Notes under the pieces: model-generated
Seen by the model: only the letters and a program-made list of their open reading frames with translations
What the model was told of the DNA's origin: nothing
Databases searched by the model: none
Origin: Hyparrhenia diplandra
Taxonomy: Eukaryota; Streptophyta; Magnoliopsida; Poales; Poaceae
Assembly (NCBI GenBank): GCA_015847255.1
Contig: JADLZK010005531.1
Coordinates: 1 to 64,000, forward strand
Direction: 5' to 3'
DNA: 64,000 nt
Translations under genes and position numbers: made by a program
Shown: positions 12,226-23,700 of the stretch, in pieces
Layout of the letters: each line of letters starts with the position of its first letter
How positions within the stretch are numbered: position 1 is the stretch's first letter

Positions 12226-12850
12226 GACATGCAATCTTTCCTCTTACAGAGCTATTCTGTGGAGTTCGGAATTGAAGATTGTTCATCGTTCTTGTCTAAC
12301 CATCATATCGTGTGCAAAATTGTGACCAACGGATTTTAGAAGTCTCCCTTTTACATTTCATGGTTTGTTAGTGTATGTTCCCTTTGTCATGTGTGAGTCC
12401 TTTTTTTCATGGCTTGCCTTGAGTGAACACTGATGTTCTTTTGCCCCTTTGGATTTTGGAAGTTCGCTTGGTGTGATTTTTGTATCCCTGTAAGTATCTC
12501 CATCGAATAAAGCAAAGAGATGATTACGCAATATTGAATTTGTTCTTGGACCCCTGAAAATAAATTGGTTGAAAAGCTTGTTTAGCACTGAAACTGATCA
12601 CTTTTTTTTTTTTTTTTTGAATGTAACTGAAACTGATACATTGACTACGGTGAGAAAGAGAGACACTGAGAAAACAGTTTTTTTTTTTTTTTTTTTTTTT
12701 TTGTGATGTCGTCGGAAGAGAACTGGATCCATTATCCGTGTCCATTGGATTGTTACGGTTCAGTTCGTCCATTGATAGCCGGTGTGTGCAATCAGCAATC
12801 GACGACCCACAAGATTGGGCCATCTTTGTTAACTATTCTCGGCCTCTCCG

Positions 12851-12881
<31 letters not shown>

Positions 12882-13207
12882 CTATTCTCGGCCTCTGCTG
12901 CAGTTAGGCCCAAAGCGCACAGGGCCAGATCATTTTCCGCACATTTTGCCCCAAAGTAGTTGGATGTATGTGATCTGACTAGTGCAGAGCTTGTTGTTGT
13001 TGTTGTTGTTGTTAAGAGAGAGAGAGATTTGCTGAAACGTGTTCTTCCGATTAGCATCTCCGAATAGCAGTTTGCATTTTTCTTGGGCATTATATGAGCC
13101 AGAACAAGCAGCACGGTCGGAAATTCAACCAAAACGGTTGTAAGTCAGGAACTTAAGGGGAATTCAACCAAAACGGTCGTAAGTCGGGAACAAGCTGGAA
13201 TAACACA
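12226..13207. other. SYP2 3' UTR and downstream DNA with three long A/T homopolymers
   Basis: The 3' UTR probably ends near 12510, where an AATAAA-like signal (GAATAAAGC) occurs. Beyond it are T17 (12602-12618), T of about 23 (about 12680-12702) and A26 (12855-12880). The first and third are flanked by direct duplications (see findings). TTG repeats and an AG repeat lie at 12989-13026. A 33-bp unit with CAACCAAAACGG is duplicated at about 13119-13191. No gene is seen. Confidence 0.5.
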
Positions 13208-13954
13208 GATCTTTATACTCACAATTCATAAAACTACATCTGCACACTTAGTTAAGATCACACAACTAACAAATTTTAAAAAAGAAACGACATGTATACA
13301 TATATGTATTGATTGTATACATGCTAATTGTTTTATTAGAAACGAAAACGAGAATGAAACAACGCATGCGGCAACCAGATGCTCACACCAAAACGCCCAA
13401 TGGCTTATCCTCTCTGGTCTATGAAACCTACAAAAAATCCCACCCTATGAAATCCGGTAAAAATCTTACTAAATAAAATACCTCACCCATTATCATTCTG
13501 ATTCTGGGAACAGGGAAAATTCGGTCCGTTTTCAACATGGGTAACTTAGATGTATGGACGCCACTTTTTATAGCAAAAAAAAAAGGCCTTTGGTAGCCCT
13601 TTGTTATTGACAAATGTCTTTGGCAAAAAACAAACAAAAAAAAGATATTGACAATGTGACGGCGTGGCCCGAGTCTGAAATAGCCTGTTTTCTGAAAGCA
13701 CCGGCTGCTAAGGATTAAGGTACCGTCAGTGGCTTTAAGCTTTTTTTTTTTTTGATAGGAAAACACAATTATATTGATTTATCAACAATTGCCGCTAGAG
13801 AATACTCAGAATAGTACAGAGCGTAATGCGCTGATTGCAACGCAATTGACAAATACCAGGTGCCATTGTGGTCACCATTTGAGCATGATATATTGAAGAA
13901 GCCAGGGTAGCTTGAAGGAAGGTGATCTATAAGCTCACTGCTCGTGTTGCTAGA

Positions 13955-14240
13955 AAAAGGAAAAAGTCTAAATTACTACCCTCAACTATGATCAAAGTCC
14001 AAATAACCCCCTAAAATATAATTGGTTCATTGTACCCCTTAAACTATGTCATTTGGTCCAATTTGCCCCTTGATGAAATTTCTCTTTTTTGTTTCTCCAC
14101 ACACAAGTGGAATCTTAAGTTGATTTTTTATAAGATGACAGCGGACATCATAACGTATGTGAGAAAAATATATCATCATTTTTTCATCATTATTTGATAT
14201 GGTAAGATATTTACTAATAAATTCATCCTTGAAATTCACC
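13955..14240. mobile_element. Truncated end of a TIR-type element
   Basis: The segment starts GGAAAAAGTCTAAATTACTA and continues with evenly spaced C-rich stretches (ACCCTCAACTATGA, ACCCCCTAAAA, TACCCCTTAAAC, TTGCCCCTTGATG). This pattern is common at the ends of grass DNA transposons whose tips read GGAAAAAGTC. The matching inverted end is not found nearby, so the piece is a remnant fused to the copia gag fragment. It supplies the unrelated C-terminal 66 codons of the open frame that runs out of gag. Confidence 0.4.
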
Positions 14241-14841
14241 ATGCGCCACTCACCATCGCGCTCCTGGGATGGAGTGGGAGAGAGGACGTGGCCGGTGAGG
14301 CCGAATTTGGCGAGCACATGGTCGAAGTGGCACCGCCATTGCCCATAGTTGGCCTCGTCCATGTCAAGGGTGACCGGGACATGGTGGCGGATGGAGATGC
14401 CGGTGATGGAGTAAGCAGAGACCGGGGTGACGAGGTCGCCGTTGTCGGAGGCGTCGGAGTGAACAGAGGAGGGCGCCATGGGTGCACAAGGAGAAGCAAA
14501 GGAAATGGGTTTTGGAGGATCGAGGAGGAGGCTGATACCATGTATAATTGAGATACACAACTGGATAATGGTATTTGATTGTTTATAGTGTACATTTATA
14601 GATTGTAATGGCTCTTGGCCATAAACACACACGCTACACACATGAATGGACGAACACAGGTCACAGACGAGTGGGCGCCGTGAAGACCGGGTGCGCGAGT
14701 GTGCGCGGCTGAGCGCGCTCTGCGGATGCCGTTGGTGAGGTGAGTGCACGAGTGACGTTTTGGGGCGCTGGACGTTGGTGACGTGAGATAGCCGGACAGG
14801 CTCTAGCCATTGGAGACGTGGGAGAGCTAAGTCCGCTGACA
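14240..14841 (-). mobile_element. Truncated copia-type retrotransposon: LTR, primer-binding site and start of gag
   Basis: On the minus strand an LTR runs from 14841 (TGTCAGCGG) to 14541 (ATTATACA), with the expected TG...CA ends and about 301 bp. It is followed immediately by TGGTATCAGC, the start of the primer-binding site for initiator tRNA-Met used by copia elements. Gag starts at 14479 (MAPSSVHSDAS) and shows the copia gag signature ANYGQWRCHFDHVLAKFGL. The coding region ends after about 80 residues at the junction with the neighbouring TIR remnant. Pol and the second LTR are missing, so it cannot move by itself. Confidence 0.75.
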
Positions 14842-15597
14842 TCTTTATACTCATAATTCATAAAACTACATCTGCACACTTAGTTAAGATCACACAACTA
14901 ACTAATTTTAAAAAAGAAACCACATGTATACATATATGTATTGATTGTATACATGCTGATTTTTTTAGAAATGAAAACAAAAAACGAAATAACAACGCAT
15001 GCAGCAACTAGATGCTCACGCCAAAACGCTCAATGACTTATTTTTTTGAAAGGCGGCAAAAAGCTTTTGCTGATATATTAGAATAGAAACAAAATAAAAA
15101 AGTGTTTTACAGAAAAACTACTATAACTGCCCCTACAACTGAAAACCACTCTACTGCCACTAAAACAGCAGCCCCAATTAACAGGGACGAAAAAAGCTCC
15201 TAAAAAATAGAAGAAAGCTCCCTGAAACAAGTTGGGTTAGATCTATGCACGCCACTATTTATAGCAAAAAAAGCCTTTGGTAGCCCTTTGTTATTGACAA
15301 ATATCTTTGGCAAAAAGAAGAAGAAGAAGAAGAAGAAGAAGAAGATATTGACAATGTGACTGGCCTGGCCCGAGTCTGAAATAGCCCGTTTTCTAAAAGC
15401 ACCGGCTGCTAAGGATTAAGGTACCGTCTGTGGCTTGAAGCTTCGGTTTTTTTGACAGGAAAACACAATATATTGATTTATCAACAATTGCCGCTAGATT
15501 GCAACGCAATTGACAAAGACCAGGTGCCATTGTGACCACCATTTGAGCATGATACATTGAAGAAGCCAGGGGAGCCTGAAGGTGATCTATAAGCTCG

Positions 15598-18500
15598 CCT
15601 CCAATTGACAAATATGCTCTAACATTCTGGCTTCTATCAAGCTTGATGATTTTGCAGGAACTGTCCTCCGTGTTGTTTTTAAACCGTCATTCCTGTTCTT
15701 CGAGAGGTGTTGGGCCAAAATCTGGCCGTCGGTGAAGAAGGCCATGGCCGCCGTGGCCTCGCCGTTGCTGCTGGGGATTTGAGGCCTTCCCCTCCATCCT
15801 CCGCAGTATTGAGTTTGCATGCGTCTACCCGAGCTCGCCTTCGGTTCAGGCGTTCAGCCACAACCACCCTCCCTCACCCTCAGGAGTTGCCCTCTAGTCC
15901 ATACTCGACCGGCTTTGGCTCTTTGATCTGTCTCGAGTAACGGGAATGTACGTTATCCCGCCCGTTTCTTCAATCTTGGTGCCACCGACCACCGTGCTAC
16001 GTCAAAGCAATGAGCTGTCCACCGCGGTTGCTGTTGAAAAAAAGCACACATCTTGAGTGAGCACCTCCGCCTCCAACCAAATCCATATCCACAGTTTGAC
16101 GGAGACGACGGCAATTGACGACTTCATCTACCCAGTTCAACCTTCGCTACTGCGCTCGTGCACAGCAAATGTAAAGTAGGCATCCGTCCACGATGTGGGC
16201 TGGCCTATGTAATGAAGAAACCGAGAGCAAGCTAGCGAAGATACTAAGCGCCGGTTGCCGGACAAGATGACTGAGTAGATCATGATTGTTTTGTTTGGCT
16301 CTCCATTTCCCACTGACTGCACCTGTCACGTACGTGTAGTAGCTCAAAAAAGCATCATTAGCCGTGCGTTGGTATTGGTTACCCCGTTCCAATCTGAATT
16401 TCCGACGGGTGAGGGCTCGTCACTGTCGGTCGCTCCACAGTCCAACACACTACTGTCTCTGGCTGCCTCCACACAGTGAGTAACGTCGCGTGGCCGCCGT
16501 CTCGCCCTCGGCCTCGGCCCTCGGGTTCTCGCTGATCCGGCACGACGCTACCAAGCCAAGCCTGTCTGTCTGTCCATCCGAGGCCCGATCGATGCCAGCG
16601 AGCGGTGTCTGTCCGTCTCGGCAGACCTACCCGATCACCGCGGGATCGAAGGAGCCAAAGCTTCATCGTCGCCGGTAGCGAAGACCATGAGACATGACAC
16701 ATGAGCATGTGTGGTCGCCACGTACCCCGTGGCCGCTAGCACCTCGGCCAGAGCGGCAGCTTGGAGCACACGGGCCACAGCGATCGCGTACGTGCGTGCG
16801 TGCGTGCGGTTCGCCCGCACTCGCGCGCGTTACCCTCACGTCCAAGGCACTAGTAGTTCCCGATCTGGCATGGCACGGTGCATGCACCATCGCACATTGC
16901 TTGGTTCACTTTAATTAAAGAGATCTATCTATATGTAGGACTTACGAGGTAGGTGGCCGTTGTCAGTGACATGCGTGCAGTGCAGGGAGGAACGGTTTGT
17001 GTGGCCAGTGAGTGGTTTCGATCTCGATCTGCACTAGCGCTTCGCGTAACAGGGGTATTTGGGGGGCCACGTTGACACTTTGAGCCAAACAGTTTGTTGG
17101 CTGTCCATCATTGCCATTCCGGTGTGCTGGCAGCTGGCTGTGTGGTTCATCTCATCATCTCAACTGCATCCGTGTAGTATATGTACAGTACACTTTCCGC
17201 TGAAAATCTGATGGCTGTCTTACTGGCCACGTGGAGTATCTTGGCATAACTCATGTCCTAAGTTGTTTTTTTTTATAAAAAAACTCATGTCCTAAGTTAT
17301 TTTTTAAAAAAAAAAACTCATGTCCTATGTTCACTTGTCATAAAAGCGATTTTTTACAACAGATTTAACTCGTACTACAGCAAATTTTACACATGATTTT
17401 ACTTGTCAGAGACACTGCAAAATTATATAAAAAAACATTAAGCTGTAGTACGAGAAAATCATACTCATAACGAATTTTTGCGTAGTTCCAACGGCCATTT
17501 TTTTGAACTATGAAGAGGAGGACAGCTGTTCCATTTCAGGCCCAACAACGGACGGGACGGACCATCAACGGGACCGTTATTACTCCTCCCGTACAGTAGA
17601 CTTGAGTTCACCTTCACCTGGAAGGAGGTGGGGGCAGCAAGAGCACTAGTTTTCGCTTTTCCACGCGCCGTTTCAATCCATCCACCGCCCCGGTGGTCAC
17701 AGCACGGGGTTTCTTTCCCGACGGCTCACGGAGGGTCTTGTAAAATCTGCAACGGGACCGACGAAGCACAACGCAACGCAATGCGCCCGATTGTCGCCGC
17801 CTTGCGGCGCACGGGGAATTGCGGATTTTGCGGCCTGGGGATGGGGGACCAAGCAGGATGTTTGCGTGCTACAGCCACCGCCCACCGGCCGATGGACGGC
17901 TTTTGTTTCTAGCAAATCCTTCTATTCTTCCGCGCTCATCAATGCACTTGTTTTTGTGCGCGTACGCTCTTGGCTCGGCTGAGCCATCGATCCAGCCAGG
18001 ATCAGGCGTTCATCCAGGCGTTAATCAGCACCGTAGCGATGATTGCATCCGTGGTGCACATATCCGCAGGACTAGGACGGAGATTAAAACTGTGCATTTT
18101 CGGCTGCACGTAGGTGTTGTACGTACTACTCTCTCACGGGACAAGACAACGAGTCCTTCAACTGCCCGTCGGTTTGCAAGCACCTTCTGATTCAAACCAG
18201 GGCCCAGGGGTGAAACGATCGGTCAGTGGATTTTAAATTTCAGTAACCGACGAGGAAGAAAATGACCGGACACCGGAGCCGTGGTGGTGGCAGAGGGTGG
18301 TGGAGTGAGGAGGAGAAGAAGCAAGCAAACGGATCCGGCATCGCGGCTGCAGCAGCAGACTACCAGAGCATTGGATGCTGCGTGCCCCCACCCGGCGCAC
18401 GCTGCATGCAGATGCCTCCAACCAACAACCTTTTTTTTAAGTGGCAGACCTGACCTGACCTCACCTCACCTCACCGCGCTCCTGGTTTGTCAATGCAAAG

Positions 18501-20784
18501 CACAAAAACTTGAAAAAAAATCACTTTCCTTTAGCCAAAGATTGGATTACGCTACTAGTGGAGGTGGTTAACCAAAAAAGTCAAGATTCTGTTAACAAAG
18601 TTATCTTTTTTTCAAAAACAGAAATGCTATGCTACGGTAAAAAAAAAAAAAGGTTGTAGAGGCAGTGATGCATCATCGTCACATGTGGCCGTTGCTTTGC
18701 TTGCTGCCGCTGCAGTCTCAGTCTCACACGTTCCTGCTCCTCGCGCTTCATCACCTGCTCATTGTCTGTTGTTGCTACTCCTATCTTCCTCCAGCATTTA
18801 TTACTCGAGAGTGAAGACAGTTCCAACTCCCTTTCCACACGCACTCCCCTCCCTCCCTCCCCTTCTTCCCTTCCATCCCTGTGCCGTGCCGCGCCACTGC
18901 TCGTCTGCTGCTGCGGCGTGCGGCGTGCCCGCCCCAGTCGTCCCTCACGCATGTTTTCACATTCAAGTGCCTGCCCCTCGTCCTCACCGGCACAGTGGTA
19001 GGAGTAAAACTCTGGTAAGAAGACCTTCCTTCCACTTGCTCTCCTCCTGGATGAACGTATCGCTTGCTCTCTCCCCTCCCAGGGCGGCCAGTCGATTGAG
19101 CTTCTCCTCTTCTCGCTCGCAGATCCATGTCGGGCGGCCGCTGACTTGTTGCTGTTGGCGTCGAAGCTGCAAAGGTACTTCTGCCTCTCCCTCCCTCTAC
19201 CACCCTGCCGACATTTTGCCAAGAGCTTATGTTATCTCAGAAATGCCGGCGCCGTGCCATCCCAGCCCAGAGCTTGCTGTTCTGTTCCCCCTCTCCTCCC
19301 CCCTCCTTCGCTTGCGGTTGCGGTTTCCACAGAAGTGCCGGTAGCCGGTAGCGCCACTCGAAACCCAAGCATTTGTCACCTAGTTGAACTTGAAGAGGAC
19401 ACGGCGCCGGTTAATTCCTGTGGGGATTAGCAATGTTTAGTCAAAGAACACTGTAGCAAAGGCCGGGATAGTAAAAGGGTGAATTTATTTTTAGTATTTT
19501 TTTTTAGTATTTTTCGTTACCTTTAAGAACGGAACGGGTAATTTAGGGCAGTCAAATGAATGAATCAGTGTAGTACCCGAGTGAGCTTTGTCTGAAAAGA
19601 GCAGTCAAATTCCAGGGCCTTTTCACACCCAAGCATTAGCCGGGCCGCAGGTGCTCTGGTTTTACTACTCTACCACCACCACCACCACATGGCCTTTTCA
19701 GGTCATCGTTTGGATTTTCCGGCTGTTTCCAGTGTTTGGGGAAAGCGAGGACGAGGAGACGAGTCCGCCGCTGCCGCTGCCGCGCCCAGGCCCAGGCGGC
19801 CAGGCCGTGCCGTGCCACGCACTAGACCGACGCTAGCGCTAGCAGCCCCACCACGCGGAAAAAAGCCCACACGTCGTCTTCGTCTTCTCCCCACTCCACA
19901 GTCCACGCTCCTGTCCATCCGGCAGGGCAGTTGCTGTTCCTGCGCCAGTCCGCCCACTTCAAATTTCAAACGCCTCCAGCTGCTGCTGCACGGCCGCCGC
20001 CGCCGCGCTGCGTCCTCGTCTCCTCGACCACCGAGCCCCTGATGCTATTGCTATTGGTGCTGTAGGCGCGGTACGTCAGGATCGCCGGCCCACCACCCGC
20101 CATAATAATAGCTCGCGTCCGGACTCCGGACGACCCAGCGAGCGAGCGGGTGGGTTGCTGCTACCACTAGTGGAGTGTACTACGTTGACACTATCATTAG
20201 CCGCATCTAATTGCAAGATTACCTACAGCTAGTCCTCCTCGTCCGGCTTCCTCCTTTGATGGTCTAATCATTAGCGCCCAAAAAGCCACGCCCACACCCT
20301 GCCAGATCCTGGTGTTTCGCGAGGGTTTGGGATTCAAGGCAGGGAGGGAGCGGTTTGAGCGTTTCGGTGGCGCGTCGCGGCATTTTTTTTAATAAATAAA
20401 TAAACCGGGCAATGATTCTTTTCTGCGGGTGGACGGCCTTAATGGGGGCGTAGTTAACTTAGATTTGAAATTTTTTATACCAAACGCAAATTTGAAAAAG
20501 TATTGCACCATTGTACGCCGCCCCGTGATTTATTGCGAGCTGGGCGTACCGGTAGACAAGTGGTACTATCCTGGTAGGCCGGGGAGGGGTAGTGTTGTGC
20601 GAGATCGCAGCGCATTTATTTTTTGCAGCAGTTTGCGGTCTGACGACCGGCCTGCTCCTCATTCAAACCCTGCCTGATGATGATGCTACGGTGGGGCTTT
20701 CGTCTTCTTCTTTGATTTCCGTGTCTTTTCAGTTACTGGTGGTGGTAGCGCGGTTGCGGAGGAGGAGGCGAGGGATCGCCGGAG
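15598..20784. other. Long intergenic region upstream of the RopGEF
   Basis: No gene is supported across about 5 kb. The features seen are an A/T homopolymer cluster with three copies of a 17-bp unit at 17248-17331, a GTGC microsatellite near 16790-16808, CT-rich promoter-like DNA at 18830-19200, and a CAC repeat near 19672-19687. The GC-rich open frames at 18632-19344 and 19689-20042 lack any motif. The last kilobase before 20785 presumably holds the RopGEF promoter and 5' UTR. An upstream non-coding exon cannot be excluded. Confidence 0.4.
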
Positions 20785-23700
20785 ATGAGGATGAAGACGC
20801 TGGCGTGCTGCCGGCGGCGGCCGCAGGACTTCAGCATCGACATGGACCAAGAGCCCGACAGTAAGCAAACCTCTCCCTGCTGCCTGCCCAAGATCTCCCT
20901 CCCTTCGCCTTTCTTTACGGCTTTGTTCCTGCATCAGTTCCTTTGTGTTTGGCCAGATTTTGGTTTGTTCTTTAGTGTCGCACCATCTTGGATCTCTCCT
21001 GTACCTTCCATTATGGCAGATATGTATGCTTGGATATTTGTGTCGTGTTCCCGATATGTTTGCCATTTTCTCGCACCAATTTTCAAGTGTCGTACCGCTT
21101 TATTAGAATCTCAGATATAGGAGTACCGCCCCACTAGAACGGATCCTAGAGTCGAGTAAACTTTTATTCACTGCCATTTGATAGTAGATTTTTTATTCAC
21201 TAGCTTGTCACCTGCCCAAAATCGCACACGAGAAAAGTTTATATATTTTACATAGAAAAAATTACAAAAAGAGGGCAACGTGGGCGAGGTCACGGCCGAC
21301 GCGACTATTCATCAGAGATTCAGAGGCGTGCCGTCCCGTCCCTTCAGTGCCCCCTCCCTCCCTCCCATTGCAGCAGCGGCTGCAGCGCCGTGCCGTGCCG
21401 GCCGTGCAGTGGGCTGAACGTGCGAGTAATGGGGGTCACGGGAAGATCCCGGGGCACCAAAGGAGCAACAGGCCAACAGCCAACGAGCCACACGGCCGTG
21501 CGACCTGATGCGACCGCCGGCCGGCCCGGCCGAACCATGTTCGCATTCAGCTGAGCTGAGAGTAGCTTTGCTCCTTCCATCATACTCCGATGGGCATTTG
21601 TACAGCCGTAGACTCCATGAGCCAATTTTTTTGTCACTCTGATGGGCATTTGTTTGCCTTTGTGGCTGTCTTTTCTCCATGGATCTCACGATCGAATCCG
21701 TGTTCCTTTTGCTACTTTTTTTAATCCTTAGATTAAGAATTCGTTAGCACTAAACAGTAGCAGGTCTGTGTACTTGTAGTACAGCTCAAGAGTGGTCCCC
21801 GGCTGTTTTCTTGCAATGTCAGGTCCGGCATCTACGCTCTCATTGACTTTGTGCGCAAAAGACTAGCCGGTACAGTTCTTAGTGGTACACTGCTTTTTAG
21901 ACACTGCTCAGTGGAAAGGCACCAAAAAAAAAAATTGGGCCGTGCCCCGGCCCGTCGTTGGACTTACGTTGTTGCAAGAATCTTGCAACTGAAATGGCAT
22001 TGGCATGCCATGTGTGGGTTAGGCAGTTGCATAATAAAACCCTATGTTACAATGGTTTAAAAATAAACTAGCTCTGGCCTCTGTGCTGTCACGAGTAGAT
22101 ATTATGGTAGATAGTAGCTGCGGCATTGCTCTTTCTCATGTCCTTGCATTTAGTTTTTTTTCTAGTCTTTCGTGCTTAGTACAAAACCAAGTGTTAGTGA
22201 AACTGAAGTATGTGTAGATCCTGCAATCAACAACCGGATGTTGTTGCTCTGCTGTGAAATTTCAGATGAAAAATGGCACAGGAAGCTGAACAACAAGGGT
22301 TATTACTATACCTCAACTTAGCATTAGATGTTTCTTGGAATTTCTTAGTTTTTGATTGATGTTTTATTTGCAGCGATTTGCTTTCTTAGCAATTGTTCTT
22401 AGTGTTTAGTTATTACTAGTTTGCCCATCTGTTTTGGTGGAAGTTGGATGAATAGGCAGGTTCTGCATACAAGAGGAAGTATTTTTGTACACTCAATGGA
22501 AACTACAAGATTCACAACAGCTTCTAGGAAGTTCACACAAGCATGTGCAATTCTTAATTCTTGTGGTATGACAATATTCTAATGACACTATGGATAATTA
22601 AAATCAATGACTGACACTGCATAGCAAACAATTGTGTATTTTTGAAATAAAATAAAATAAAAGAGATTTTTTTTTTTTAAAAAAATAAACAATTGTGCTA
22701 GAATGCTTGACATTGATTGGGACTGCTGGTTTATGGGATCTCAATTAGGTTTCTGGATGATAGCTGTGATTTGTAAATGGGTTGTCCTGTAATCTATTTT
22801 CTTCTTTCCTTTTATTTACCAATATCCTAAGTTGAGGCAAGTTGGCATCTGTTTGAAAGTACATATTGCCAAATTATTTTCCTGAATTAATCTTTCTATT
22901 TCATTATGGCAAAGATAAGTTAAAATATGCATATTATTGATGTAGGGGTGATGACATACAATGGCCTTGAGACCTGCATTATCAACAGTTCCGCCTATGA
23001 CAATGATAGTGCCATTAGTGCAACAACAGGCGGAGATGGATGTGTCACCACTGATTCCCTTGATGATGAAGTCTCTAGTTGCTCTAGTAAAGATGCTTCT
23101 GGTTCTTCCTTCTCTTCACACTGCCTTAGCAAGCAGGAGGAGCATTCACTAGATGAGTTGGGTACACCCATCGCAATTCATCTACTCCCTTTCAAAGGGA
23201 AGAAACCAATCACATATACCTTGAGCGCTTCAGATATTGAGAACATGAAGGAAAAATTTGCAAAGCTATTGCTCGGTGATGATACTTCAGGAGGAGCAAG
23301 GGGCGTTTGTGCGGCTCTGGCCTTGTCCAATGGCATAATCAATCTCTCCGGTATACTTTTAGAAGCAAATTGTTTTGTGTATATTGTAGTTTCCCTGTGC
23401 TCCTTGGTCATGACAGAAAAAGGGTGAATTAATGTTACAGCAACTGTTTTTGGAGAACTCTGGAAGCTCGAACCATTGTGTGAAGAGAAAAAGATCAGGT
23501 GGAGAAAAGAAATGGACTGGTTGCTGTCTCCTACAACTTATATGGTGGAGCTGGTTCCGACAAAGCAAAGCGGAGCAGATGGATGCACATTTGAGGTGAT
23601 TAATCTCCAAATAAAGTGATCCTCACTTGCTCTATATCTTGTTATAAAGTGAAATGATTCAGAATCTTATTTAGTTATTTTTCAACTGAACCATGCAGAT

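Larger units (their letters stand above)
13208..15597. repeat. Imperfect direct-repeat pair (copies at 13208-13938 and 14842-15597)
   Basis: Both copies begin ATCTTTATACTC or TCTTTATACTCA and share CATCTGCACACTTAG, TGATTGTATACATGCT, CAACGCATGC, GCCTTTGGTAGCCCTTTG, GCACCGGCTGCTAAGGATTA and AGGTGATCTATAAGCTC in order. Copy 2 has an extra segment of about 190 bp (about 15040-15230) starting with a poly(T) and GAAAGGCGGC, like the reversed 3' tail of a retroposon. It also has a GAA microsatellite at about 15317-15345. Both copies contain a T-rich tract followed by GGAAAACACAA, also tail-like. The right copy starts exactly at the outer end of the copia LTR, so the repeat predates or was split by that insertion. 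Confidence 0.65.

Noticed and set aside
14039..14854. 271-codon open frame taken as one gene
   Set aside because: It is a chimera of LTR, gag start and an unrelated TIR remnant. Only about 80 residues are gag.
18632..19344. Two long antiparallel open frames
   Set aside because: CT-rich promoter-like DNA. Neither protein has a recognisable feature, and neither connects to the RopGEF by phase.
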